DNA of 64,000 bases, taken from positions 15,239 to 79,238 of the forward strand of contig NZ_BQYK01000001.1 of the NCBI RefSeq assembly GCF_023168145.1. The letters are read 5' to 3'. Below are positions 8,104 to 15,980 of this stretch, in pieces. The DNA is from Sporosarcina sp. NCCP-2222 (GTDB lineage Bacteria; Bacillota; Bacilli; Bacillales_A; Planococcaceae). Below the pieces are notes generated by a model. The model made no database searches and had not been told where the DNA came from. It was given only the letters and a program-made list of their open reading frames with translations. Both the position numbers and the translations under genes were made by a program. Position 1 is the first letter of the stretch. Every line of letters starts with the position of its first letter.

Positions 8104-8337
8104 ATGGAAAAACAACAGATTTTAGACATGCTAGTGGAAATTTGCGAAGATGATATTATTTTAGAAAATCCAGATCTTGATTTATTTGAAGAAGGTTTGT
8201 TAGATTCATTTGGCACTATCAATCTATTAGTTGAAATTGAAAACCGCTTTAACATTTCCGTGCCAATCACTGATTTCAATCGGGAAGAATGGAATACACC
8301 GAATCGCATCGCAGGGAAATTAGCTGAGAGACAATGA
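8104..8337 (+). CDS. dltC: D-alanyl carrier protein DltC
   Basis: Acyl-carrier-type protein of 77 residues, strongly acidic. The 4'-phosphopantetheine attachment Ser35 lies in GLLDSFGT. It carries D-alanine as a thioester from DltA to DltB. Ribosome site AAAAGGAG upstream of the ATG; the TGA stop overlaps the dltD ATG (ATGA). Confidence 0.96.
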   Translation: MEKQQILDMLVEICEDDIILENPDLDLFEEGLLDSFGTINLLVEIENRFNISVPITDFNREEWNTPNRIAGKLAERQ

Positions 8338-9509
8338 TCAAGAAAGGCTTTCTCTCCCTACTTATCGCCTTTTTTCTGTTTGCTGTTTTTGTGTTTTTTC
8401 CGAATTCCTGGATCAAGTCTTGGATTCCTGAGGGGCATGTAGAGCAAGCAAAAACAAGCTTGTCTCCCCTTGTTTTTCAGGGAATTTATTTGCAGGAACG
8501 GATGCTGCAGGAGCCGAATGTACTGCCTTTATACGGATCATCCGAAGTCAATCGATTTGACCCCTTCCACCCTTATAATTACGCGAAAGCTACGGATGCC
8601 CCGTACTCTACATTCATGATTGGGCGTGGAGGTATGCAGTCAATCACCCATTTTTTAAATTTTGCCGCACAGGAGGAAAATTTAAAGAATAAAAAAATTG
8701 TATTCATTATTTCACCACAATGGTTCACGAAAAAAGGGATGCCTGAACTACATCTGGCTCCTAACTATTCTTTATTACACGCCTATGATTTAGCATACAA
8801 TGAGGATCTTGATGAAGAACTCCGCAACCGGGGAATGAAGCGCCTGCTTGAATTTGACACTGTAAATCGAGATCACCTGCTAAAAATAATCTATGAATAC
8901 AAAATATCGGATGGACAGGAAAGAAGAATTATCGGTCCGCTTGCAGTGATGGCGGGACATTTCAAAAAGGCCCTCTTAGAAAAAAAGGACTTATATTATT
9001 CGCTTTTCCCTAAAAAACCTCATGAATTAAAAAGCAATGACACGCTAGTCTCAAATCAAACATTCGAGCAGCAATTGCACAATGCTGAAGAATATGGCAA
9101 AAAACGAGTCACAAATGATTTTATGATTGAAGATAAATTTTATAAACGACTTGAAAATTCCGGTATCTCCAGAATGAAAGGGATGCGTAAAAAAGAAGAT
9201 TATACAAATTCCCCAGAATATGAAGATTTCCAACTTGTCATTGATGTTTTGAAGGATGCGGGTGCAAAACCGTTATTTGTTTCAATTCCTGTAAATGGCT
9301 ATTGGTATGATTATAACGAGTATCCTGAGGAACGACGTCAGAAATATTATAATAAAATGAAACAAGTGCTAACAGAGGCGGACGTTGATTTTGTTGATTT
9401 TACCGACCATGAATACGACCCTTATTTTATTATGGATACCATCCATATAGGTTGGAAGGGCTGGGTATATCTTGATCGGGAGTTAGACCAATACTGGGCA
9501 CGACCGTAA
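8334..9509 (+). CDS. dltD: D-alanyl-lipoteichoic acid biosynthesis protein DltD
   Basis: Last enzyme of D-alanylation, 391 residues, anchored by one N-terminal helix (about 5-24) with an SGNH-hydrolase-like domain outside the membrane. The nucleophile region is LYGSSEVNRF (Ser69/Ser70) and the Asp...His pair appears in FIMDTIHIGWKGW near the C-terminus. Translation is coupled to dltC through ATGA. The operon ends in a strong hairpin 8 bases later. Confidence 0.95.
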   Translation: MIKKGFLSLLIAFFLFAVFVFFPNSWIKSWIPEGHVEQAKTSLSPLVFQGIYLQERMLQEPNVLPLYGSSEVNRFDPFHPYNYAKATDAPYSTFMIGRGGMQSITHFLNFAAQEENLKNKKIVFIISPQWFTKKGMPELHLAPNYSLLHAYDLAYNEDLDEELRNRGMKRLLEFDTVNRDHLLKIIYEYKISDGQERRIIGPLAVMAGHFKKALLEKKDLYYSLFPKKPHELKSNDTLVSNQTFEQQLHNAEEYGKKRVTNDFMIEDKFYKRLENSGISRMKGMRKKEDYTNSPEYEDFQLVIDVLKDAGAKPLFVSIPVNGYWYDYNEYPEERRQKYYNKMKQVLTEADVDFVDFTDHEYDPYFIMDTIHIGWKGWVYLDRELDQYWARP

Positions 9510-9516
9510 AATAAAA

Positions 9517-9560
9517 GACAGTCCTAAGTGATAAATCACTTGAGACTGTCTCTCTCTTTT
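9517..9560 (+). terminator. Intrinsic terminator of the dlt operon
   Basis: GACAGTCCTAAGTGAT pairs with ATCACTTGAGACTGTC, with only a short loop and one or two mismatches, followed by TCTCTCTTTT. Confidence 0.85.
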
Positions 9561-9612
9561 AAGAAAAGTATTATATCCCACCACACTTAATTGCTCTGTA
9601 ATCTTTTCAATC

Positions 9613-9820
9613 CTACTTGCTACTTCCATCCCGATTGATGTCGGAGAAAATATTCATGATTTCCTGTGCTGATTTGAAATTCAGTGCCCCGCTAGGTTCA
9701 TCTGCAAAAAATACTCTTCGGTTTGTTTATCAAGGCTCTGCAGATTCCCGCATGTTTGAGCTGACTCCCATGTGTAATGTCCCGATTTTCAAGTCCGGAA
9801 ATTCCTACCCTGTTCATCAA
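9613..9820 (-). pseudogene. Remnant of an ABC transporter ATPase
   Basis: Reading the minus strand from 9820 gives LMNRVGISGLENRDIT, then a damaged signature region (HGSQLKHAGICRALINKPK in place of the usual LSGGQ...RALI) and, after a one-base frameshift near 9710, VFFADEPSGALNFKSAQEI ending at a TAG at 9613-9615. This is the Q-loop-to-D-loop part of a MacB/BceA-type ATPase, about 69 codons, with no Walker A and no start. It lies between the dlt terminator and the nucleotidyltransferase gene. A plus-strand open frame across the same bases is a shadow. Confidence 0.82.
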
Positions 9821-9855
9821 CTAGTAGGATGTTTCGTTAATAAGAAAAATCCATT

Positions 9856-10677
9856 TTAGTTCTTTTGGTCGTTAAACTTTTCATTGCAATACGTGATGAT
9901 ATAAATCAAGAACTGCAAGAGATCGTCAATTTTCTTCTTCTTCGATTTATAATATCCCGTTTTCCCATCATCTCTCAGACTTATCACTTCGTTTAATATA
10001 AGATGCCATTTTTCTGGAATATGGTCGAAAGCAAATGTACACACTTCTGCTTTTGAAATGACCGCTCGTTCTTGTAACGTATAATATTGACGCAATACAC
10101 CTGGAACAGACCAGAGCAACTCTTGTTCAATCAGTCGATTTGGCAAAAAGGCAGCGACTCGTTTATATTTCTTCAACATATTGACTCGTCCAGCCCAATA
10201 GGAGTTCATATTCCGGAGTAAAAATGAAGTCAATTCACTTTCTTCTACTTCTATGGAAAACGAAGTAATGTCTGGACCTGTCCAACGAATTCCTTTATTT
10301 TTCATCATCCACCAAGTGACTGGATTCATCTCATGCTTGCTCCGCATTGCTTTTCCGCCATTCACATAAAGGCATTCGCTTATCTTATTCGAATTCCGAC
10401 CCACCTCATTATTAAGAATATAACTGCCATCCATCTCTATGGTCTGTTGGCGCTTTAATTCTTGATGGATACGGCTGATTGCTTGTACTTCCTCTTCACC
10501 TAATGGTTTGTTAACTACTGCCATGAAGTCAATATCACTGGAACCTTCTTGATAAGCATCTAATGCTATCGAACCGTGTATATACAAACCATCTAACGTT
10601 TCAGGTAATTTTTCTTGGAATAGATTTAGGTAGTGGTCTAATACATTTTGTACAGGTTTTGTTATTCTAGAATCCAA
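9856..10677 (-). CDS. Aminoglycoside nucleotidyltransferase-like protein (ANT(9)/AadA type)
   Basis: Soluble protein of 273 residues with the nucleotidyltransferase core HGSIALDAYQEGSSDID (Gly35-Ser36 and Asp48/Asp50 as metal ligands) and a helical C-terminal domain of the DUF4111 type. Enzymes of this shape adenylylate spectinomycin or streptomycin. The tail YYKSKKKKIDDLLQFLIYII is family-like. Whether it confers resistance or acts on another alcohol is open. It is a single gene; the ABC ATPase remnant lies 35 bases downstream. Confidence 0.8.
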   Translation of the reverse strand: MDSRITKPVQNVLDHYLNLFQEKLPETLDGLYIHGSIALDAYQEGSSDIDFMAVVNKPLGEEEVQAISRIHQELKRQQTIEMDGSYILNNEVGRNSNKISECLYVNGGKAMRSKHEMNPVTWWMMKNKGIRWTGPDITSFSIEVEESELTSFLLRNMNSYWAGRVNMLKKYKRVAAFLPNRLIEQELLWSVPGVLRQYYTLQERAVISKAEVCTFAFDHIPEKWHLILNEVISLRDDGKTGYYKSKKKKIDDLLQFLIYIITYCNEKFNDQKN

Positions 10678-10747
10678 ATCATCCCACTCCTCTTATGCCT
10701 CTTAATAAAGCAAGGAATTTTATGAGGATTGCTGCATCATGTAAACT

Positions 10748-11515
10748 TTATTTTACTGCCTCAAATGTAAAGGTTTGATCGTGGCTCTTCGGCATGGTTC
10801 CATATTGATAATCTGCCGACACCACTACATCCGTAAAACCGATACTTTGTAAAATAAGCTTGAATTCTTCCACTCCATACCAACGGATCGCAAATCGTTG
10901 CAACTCCGTTTGCATTAAGTTGCCGTTACGCCATTTTTCATATCTTAAATAGGACACTATGCTCTGTTGGAACAAGTCTGCTTCAATTAATTTTTCTTCC
11001 ATCGTGATTGTGTCACCATCGGGTAAGGAAAACGTGGAATTTGCAACGACCATACCAATCTTTTTAAACTGTGCTTCCGGAAGAAACAGATCAAGGATCA
11101 ATCTGCCGCCTGGTTCCAGATGTTCATACAATCGTTTTAAAACTTCCATAGCTTCATTCCGTTCTTCAATCAATTGAAAAGAACCAGCAGGAATCAGAAT
11201 GGCCTCATATCGTTGCGTCATTGATAGCTCTTTTATATCAGCCTCATATAAGAGAGGTGCCAATCCTCGTTCCAGACATCTCTCACGGCAGGACAATAGC
11301 ATATCGGCTGAATAATCAACACCTTCCACATGATAACCCGCCTCTAATAGAGGAATTAAAAAGCGTCCTGAACCGACCATCGCTTCCAAGATCGGACCTT
11401 TGCAGCTTTTTAGTCTCTCTATATAATAGGGAATCTCCTCGCCAAACGAATGGCCGACTGGCTTCGTAATATCGTACACTTCCGTACAAAGTTCTCCATA
11501 ATAACTAAAAGACAT
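10748..11515 (-). CDS. Class I SAM-dependent methyltransferase
   Basis: About 255 residues with the seven-strand Rossmann fold: motif I is ILEAMVGSGRFLIPLLEAG, followed by VEGVDYSADML (acidic ribose contact) and the motif IV region YEAILIPAGSFQLI. ATG at 11515 has GGGAGGTC six bases upstream and is preferred to 11530. The central Gly-rich loop has VGSGR rather than GxGxG. The substrate cannot be deduced. A sequence block GRLILDLFLP after it is typical of Methyltransf_25-like enzymes. Confidence 0.8.
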   Translation of the reverse strand: MSFSYYGELCTEVYDITKPVGHSFGEEIPYYIERLKSCKGPILEAMVGSGRFLIPLLEAGYHVEGVDYSADMLLSCRERCLERGLAPLLYEADIKELSMTQRYEAILIPAGSFQLIEERNEAMEVLKRLYEHLEPGGRLILDLFLPEAQFKKIGMVVANSTFSLPDGDTITMEEKLIEADLFQQSIVSYLRYEKWRNGNLMQTELQRFAIRWYGVEEFKLILQSIGFTDVVVSADYQYGTMPKSHDQTFTFEAVK

Positions 11516-11674
11516 TTTAAGACCTCCCATTTTGAATCAAAACTATAGCTAGTTTATTTGCTTCCTATCAACGATTCACAGTCCACAATATACAATAACA
11601 AGAACATTCTAACATATTTAACTAGCTAATACATCTCATGGCAGATCTATTCTATATCTCTCCATGCTTAAAAT

Positions 11675-11703
11675 TTGACAAAAAAATTTATTTATGCTAT
11701 AAT
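11675..11703 (+). promoter_or_regulatory. Consensus sigma-A promoter of the LCM-family methyltransferase gene
   Basis: TTGACA at 11675-11680, a 17-base spacer, and TATAAT at 11698-11703, both perfect consensus hexamers. The predicted transcription start is near 11710. Confidence 0.85.
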
Positions 11704-11735
11704 TTACAATTATATAATATATGTGTATACTAAGG

Positions 11736-11761
11736 TTCTCCTGGCCAGGGGAATCTTTTTT
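11736..11761 (+). terminator. Terminator-like hairpin inside the methyltransferase leader
   Basis: TTCTCCTGG directly abuts CCAGGGGAA, giving a seven-pair stem with a GGCC loop, followed by TCTTTTTT. It lies between the consensus promoter and the ribosome site, about 26 bases after the predicted transcript start, and so could act as an attenuator. Confidence 0.55.
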
Positions 11762-11780
11762 ATTGGGGAGGAAAAAGCAA

Positions 11781-12695
11781 TTGGAGGATCAACAAGCAAG
11801 CTTTACTTCCGTTTTGACTGCTTTCGGAAGAGCCTACCATAGTCGTTTCGATGCACCGAAAATTTTTGATGACTTTCTTGTTAATGACTTGATCTCTGAG
11901 AAAGAATTCGAGGAGATTAGCCGCAACATGGTAAAAGGAATTGATTTTTTCAATCCATCTATTAAAGAAAAATATCAAAATTGTCCCGATAAGATTTTAC
12001 GTTGGATTACTCATTTACAGTTGGCCCCCACTTCGATTGGCCGTTCAGCTTATTGCGAACAAGTCTTGCACAATGAGATTCAATTGGGCACCACTCAATA
12101 TGTAATTTTAGGAGCCGGCCTGGATACGTATAGCTTTCGCCATTCAGATGTAAGCAGTTTAAATGTCTTTGAGATCGATCATCCCGCTACACAAGAATCC
12201 AAAAAATTTAGGATTCAGAAAGCCGGTTGGTCCATACCAAGCCACTTGCATTTTGTTCCTATGGATTTCAGTGAGGGATTTGAATGTAAAGATCTTTTAG
12301 AGTCTGGTTACTCACCAAATAAAAAAACTTTTTTCAGTCTGTTGGGGGTATCTTACTACCTGACGAAAGAGGACATTGCTGAATTGCTGAAAATGTTATT
12401 TGCGGATGTTCCAGCAGGCAGTTCGATTGTTTTTGATTATGCGGATGAACAGCTGTTTAACGAAAAAGGAAGATATAATCGTGTGCAACAGATGGTTCAA
12501 CTAGCTTCTGCTACAGGAGAACCCATGAAGTCATGCTTTTCTTTCGAGGAATTAGAGCGGTTGCTGGAGGACGCTGGTTTGTTAATTTATGAACATTTAT
12601 CTCCAGTCGATATTCAAGAGCAATTTTTTCAAAACAGATCCGATGAATTATCCGCATTTGAAACAATCCATTATGTACACGCCGTGAAACGATAA
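11781..12695 (+). CDS. SAM-dependent methyltransferase, leucine carboxyl methyltransferase (LCM) family
   Basis: About 304 residues. The SAM site QYVILGAGLDTYSFR followed by VFEIDHPATQ is the hallmark of PF04072 (LCM/PPM-type) methyltransferases, which in bacteria act on varied small molecules. The preferred start is TTG at 11781 with GGGGAGG nine bases upstream. The ATG at 11721 is in frame but has no ribosome site and would run through a terminator-like hairpin. A perfect consensus promoter drives it. The natural substrate is unknown. Confidence 0.8.
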   Translation: MEDQQASFTSVLTAFGRAYHSRFDAPKIFDDFLVNDLISEKEFEEISRNMVKGIDFFNPSIKEKYQNCPDKILRWITHLQLAPTSIGRSAYCEQVLHNEIQLGTTQYVILGAGLDTYSFRHSDVSSLNVFEIDHPATQESKKFRIQKAGWSIPSHLHFVPMDFSEGFECKDLLESGYSPNKKTFFSLLGVSYYLTKEDIAELLKMLFADVPAGSSIVFDYADEQLFNEKGRYNRVQQMVQLASATGEPMKSCFSFEELERLLEDAGLLIYEHLSPVDIQEQFFQNRSDELSAFETIHYVHAVKR

Positions 12696-12700
12696 GTTGT

Positions 12701-12750
12701 CCGGAAGCCATCCGCCTGCTAGTTCGGTTGATGGCTTCTGGATTATTTAT
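12701..12750. terminator. Bidirectional terminator between converging genes
   Basis: CCGGAAGCCATC (12701-12712) pairs with GATGGCTTCTGG (12730-12741). It serves the methyltransferase gene on the plus strand and csaA on the minus strand. Confidence 0.7.
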
Positions 12751-13076
12751 GCAATCGGCGTACCATTTGAAACAGGTATATCCGGTTTTAGCAACACCAC
12801 GTCGCCTTCCTCCGGCACGCCTCCTAGGACTAACACTTCTGATTTGTACCCTGCAATCCGTCTCGGCGGAAAATTAACGACGGCGACCACTTGCTGTCCA
12901 ATTAACTTTTCTGGAAGGTACCGCTTCGTTATTTGTGCAGAGGACTGTTTCATGCCAAGCTCGCCAAAATCGATTTTCAATTTGATGGCTGGGACCTTAG
13001 CTTCCGGAAACGCCTCTGCATGTGTAATGGTTCCGACCCGAATATCCATTTGTAAGAAGTCTTCAATTGTTGCCAA
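12747..13076 (-). CDS. csaA: CsaA-type tRNA-binding / chaperone-like protein
   Basis: Protein of 109 residues forming a single tRNA-binding (EMAP-II/Trbp111) OB fold. MDIRVGTI and [11 protein letters not shown] near the N-terminus, and [22 protein letters not shown] followed by SEVLVLGG, are typical of CsaA. In B. subtilis CsaA was described as a secretion-associated chaperone; the dimeric fold binds tRNA. Start is TTG at 13076, matching the family N-terminus; no in-frame ATG fits. The LysE-type gene ends 18 bases upstream, so the two may be cotranscribed. Confidence 0.9.
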   Translation of the reverse strand: MATIEDFLQMDIRVGTITHAEAFPEAKVPAIKLKIDFGELGMKQSSAQITKRYLPEKLIGQQVVAVVNFPPRRIAGYKSEVLVLGGVPEEGDVVLLKPDIPVSNGTPIA

Positions 13077-13094
13077 TAGGCTTCGCCTCTCTTT

Positions 13095-13709
13095 CTATTT
13101 TATTCCTTGCCATAATCCAATCAATAAATAGATCGCAGTTCCCCAAATAAAAACAGCTGAACATTTATTAAACAAGATAAAAGTGCTTGAAGGGATCTGA
13201 ATCCTTTTCAACAGGGATCCAAACGTAGCGATCCCGAAAAACCACAACCAAGATATTGCAATACAGGCCAGAGTAAAAAGAAGTCTGTCCTGCCCACTAT
13301 ATTTAACTGCGCTCGTTCCGATCACGCCAATTGTATCCAATAAGGCATGCGGGTTTAATAACGAGACGGAAAGCGCAAATAGGATTTGCCGTTTCACCGG
13401 CATCGCAACAGTTCCTTCCATATTTGCTGCCGGAGATGTCCAAATGACCCTTCCCATATACAAAAGGAACAAAATGCCTGCTACGATTAGGATAAGCCGC
13501 AGCCATTTGAATTGCAAAACGATCAAAGACAATCCTAAAATAGCAAGAACGATCAAGACAGTATCACAAATAGCAGCGGTGATCGCCGCAGGGAATGCTT
13601 TTAGGAGAGTCGGCTGTGTAACTCCTTGTGTAAAGACGAAAATATTTTGCACGCCGAGGGGCAGGATGAGACCGAACGCGAGCAAAATACCATGAATAAT
13701 CGGTTCCAT
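13095..13709 (-). CDS. LysE/ArgO-family amino acid exporter
   Basis: Membrane protein of 204 residues with six predicted helices. The N-terminal GLILPLGVQNIFVF carries the family's G-x-Q-N motif, and NPHALLDTIGVIGTSA is the second conserved loop. Members export lysine, arginine or related amino acids and some metabolites. The ATG has AGGAGGG a few bases upstream. csaA lies immediately downstream on the same strand. Confidence 0.88.
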   Translation of the reverse strand: MEPIIHGILLAFGLILPLGVQNIFVFTQGVTQPTLLKAFPAAITAAICDTVLIVLAILGLSLIVLQFKWLRLILIVAGILFLLYMGRVIWTSPAANMEGTVAMPVKRQILFALSVSLLNPHALLDTIGVIGTSAVKYSGQDRLLFTLACIAISWLWFFGIATFGSLLKRIQIPSSTFILFNKCSAVFIWGTAIYLLIGLWQGIK

Positions 13710-13764
13710 TCCTACCCTCCTTCAACCTGAATAAGAGCTTAAGTACTGTTATTAATTAATATTG

Positions 13765-14622
13765 TTATAGCAGCATCCGCAAATACGATTCAAAGTTCAC
13801 ACCGGCAACCGTTGGAATCTGCTCTTCCGATGTCGACTTGATTGCGGCTGATAAGAATCTTTCCGCGAGCTCCATCGTCTCTACGATATTCTGGCCGCGC
13901 ATCATACCGCCCATCATAACAGAGGCAAATAAATCACCCGTGCCGGAATAACTCTTTCCGTTATATTCTTGCAGACTGTGATACGAGCAGGTTCTATCAA
14001 TGTACATATTTCCGACGCATCTCGTTTCAGACAGGGCAGGCGGATTCAAACCGGTAATGATAACTTTTGCGTCGGTTTCTGATTGCAGCTGCCAGCCTGT
14101 CTCCTCAATGGCGAGTAAATAATCCTCTTTCGTTTTGTACGTTTGCAGGTTGTCAAACGACCGGCCCGTCAGTAAACAGCATTCTGTAACGTTAGGTGTA
14201 ATAAGATCTGCACGCTTCACTAATTCCTTCATATAGCTAATCAAATCATTAGTAAATACATCATACATCTCTCCCCTGTCACCCATTACCGGGTCTACGA
14301 GGAGCGTTGTCTCTTCCTTGTAAAACGTATGTAAAAAAGAAAAGATATTTTCTATTTGCTCTTTCCCTGTTACAAAACCTGTAAGAATGCCATCAAATGA
14401 AACACCCATCTTACTCCACTCGTTTGTAAAATGGGCCATCTTCGACGTTAAATCCTCACAAAAATAACTAGGATATTCTGTCTGCGACGTTAAAATAGCA
14501 GTCGGCAAAGGCACTGGCTGCACCCCCATGACAGATAAGACCGGGATGGCAGCAGTGAGCGAGCATTTTCCGAAAGAAGACATATCTTGGATGATCGCAA
14601 CTTTTTTCAATTGATTTCCCAC
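13765..14622 (-). CDS. Pyridoxal/pyridoxamine kinase (PfkB/ribokinase family)
   Basis: 285-residue B6 salvage kinase that phosphorylates pyridoxal or pyridoxamine with ATP. It begins with the dimer/substrate strand VAIIQDMSSFGKCSL, has LLVDPVMGD and LITPNVTE in the middle, and the anion-hole/catalytic motif YSGTGDLFASV near residue 225-235. It resembles PdxY/PdxK of Firmicutes more than ThiD. It is divergent from an ECF S-component gene, a context that supports a vitamin salvage role. Confidence 0.85.
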   Translation of the reverse strand: MGNQLKKVAIIQDMSSFGKCSLTAAIPVLSVMGVQPVPLPTAILTSQTEYPSYFCEDLTSKMAHFTNEWSKMGVSFDGILTGFVTGKEQIENIFSFLHTFYKEETTLLVDPVMGDRGEMYDVFTNDLISYMKELVKRADLITPNVTECCLLTGRSFDNLQTYKTKEDYLLAIEETGWQLQSETDAKVIITGLNPPALSETRCVGNMYIDRTCSYHSLQEYNGKSYSGTGDLFASVMMGGMMRGQNIVETMELAERFLSAAIKSTSEEQIPTVAGVNFESYLRMLL

Positions 14623-14812
14623 CTAACTCTTCGGTACTTGCACTTCTTTCATCGTACCACAAGAAAGGGAAAGCAAGAATATAGAGAATCTGAATTTCTT
14701 TTCTCTCTATCTGACCTCTATAATTTTCGTCAAACTGGCACTTTTGTGATGGTCAGACATTCAGTACTATAAGAGTAATCAAAATTCCATAAAGTGAGGA
14801 ATCGATGCGCCA
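14623..14812. promoter_or_regulatory. Divergent promoter region between the B6 kinase and the S component
   Basis: Contains TATAAT near 14720 and an imperfect inverted repeat ATAGAGAA...TTCTCTCTAT around 14680-14710. A short open frame begins at ATG 14805 with GTGAGGA close upstream; it ends at 14870 and is out of frame with, and overlaps, the S-component start. Confidence 0.4.
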
Positions 14813-15409
14813 ATGCAAACATTACAACGTAAGAAAGAAACCATATCAAAGACAAATCATACAGTGCTAATACAACGCCAGACATCGACCCATACACGTA
14901 CAAAGACGATGGACTTAGTGCTGACAGCCATTCTGTCTACAATTGTCTTATTGTCAACTGTATTCATAAACATCAAGCTTCCGATTGGCCAGGGGGGGCT
15001 AATCCATTTAGGGACAGCTGCACTTTTCATCATCGCCATTTTATTCGGTCCCAAAAAGGGAGCGCTTGCTGGAGCGATCGGGATGGGCTTGTTCGATATT
15101 TTTGGCGGATGGATTATCTGGGCACCCACGACCATCATAGCTCGGGCGCTGCAAGGCTATATCGTCGGGAAGATTGCTTGGTCGAAAGGTCATAGTGGAG
15201 GTAGTGTAAAACTTAACATTTTGGCAGCCGTTGCGTCCACACCTGTCATGCTGGCAGTGTACTATATCGGGCAAGGCATCATGTATAACAACTGGGTGGC
15301 GCCACTGGCATCCATCCCAGGTGACCTCATTCAAAGCGTTGTCGGTTTGATGATTGCTATTCCCCTTTGCGTAGCTTTGAAAAAGACACCTTTCTTCCGG
15401 CATAGGTAG
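14813..15409 (+). CDS. ECF transporter S component, probably for a B6 vitamer
   Basis: About 198 residues from ATG 14813, with five to six membrane helices beginning near residue 33. The loop PIGQGGLIHLGTAALFI followed by LFGPKKGALAGAIGMGLFDIFGGW is typical of the small vitamin-binding S subunits (DUF1393/PdxU2-HmpT group). It would use the shared EcfAAT module encoded elsewhere. Pairing with a pyridoxal kinase makes B6 the likely ligand. The first 32 residues are polar and unlike the family, and the ribosome site is 12 bases away, so the true start may be the ATG at 14909 or another site. Confidence 0.78.
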   Translation: MQTLQRKKETISKTNHTVLIQRQTSTHTRTKTMDLVLTAILSTIVLLSTVFINIKLPIGQGGLIHLGTAALFIIAILFGPKKGALAGAIGMGLFDIFGGWIIWAPTTIIARALQGYIVGKIAWSKGHSGGSVKLNILAAVASTPVMLAVYYIGQGIMYNNWVAPLASIPGDLIQSVVGLMIAIPLCVALKKTPFFRHR

Positions 15410-15414
15410 TAATA

Positions 15415-15457
15415 AAAACAGTGATGAGAAACTAGTAGCTCTCTTCGCTGTTTTCAT
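15415..15457 (+). terminator. Terminator after the S component
   Basis: AAAACAG...GAG pairs with CTC...CTGTTTT around a central loop, followed by CATTTG. Confidence 0.5.
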
Positions 15458-15523
15458 TTGTGAAATCTAAAAAGAACTACCATTCTATATGGTCAACAAT
15501 TTCTTACGTAATAATCCATAGAA

Positions 15524-15724
15524 TCAAGTTCCAACAAGATAAGAAATGATTGGCAGCAATAGGAAGACCGCCACAGTTTGAAAAAGTGTCAAAATCAAAT
15601 CGTGCTTAAGGCTTTTTCTGCCTGGATAACGGTTCATCATGCGATGAAAGACCAGTAAAAGCATCCACCAAAATATGAATAGCAGCATAGTTGAACCTAG
15701 ATTACTATAGAAATGAGAATACAA
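15524..15724 (-). CDS. Small membrane protein of unknown function
   Basis: 66 residues with two membrane helices (about 10-27 and 44-62) linked by a basic loop NRYPGRKSLKHD. TTG start at 15724 is supported by GGGGGGA five bases upstream. No family recognised. It is a single gene between two terminators. Confidence 0.6.
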   Translation of the reverse strand: MYSHFYSNLGSTMLLFIFWWMLLLVFHRMMNRYPGRKSLKHDLILTLFQTVAVFLLLPIISYLVGT

Positions 15725-15909
15725 ACGATTCCCCCCTTCCTAGAAAGATGGTTGTACGCTACTTAATTTTATCTTATTGTGTTTTAGCTAGTTTCTTCAC
15801 TTTATATATAAATTCCTACTATATTTAATTGCACACTTTCTCTTATCTTGCACTATTATTTTTATAGGGCTACTATATGTAAACATTTCTTGAGACATAT
15901 ATGATCTTT

Positions 15910-15948
15910 GCGGGTAGGAAAACCTGTGCTTCCCTACTCGCTTTATTA
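15910..15948. terminator. Terminator hairpin downstream of the DHFR-like gene
   Basis: GCGGGTAGG pairs with CCTACTCGC (one mismatch) around a 14-base loop. It can end the minus-strand gene at 15981. Confidence 0.6.
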
Positions 15949-15980
15949 TTGATGGCACTAAACAGTCTAACCATCTATTT

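Noticed and set aside
9617..9859. 80-residue plus-strand ORF
   Set aside because: It is antisense to the ABC ATPase remnant, whose minus-strand reading gives recognisable motifs; no ribosome site supports the plus-strand frame.
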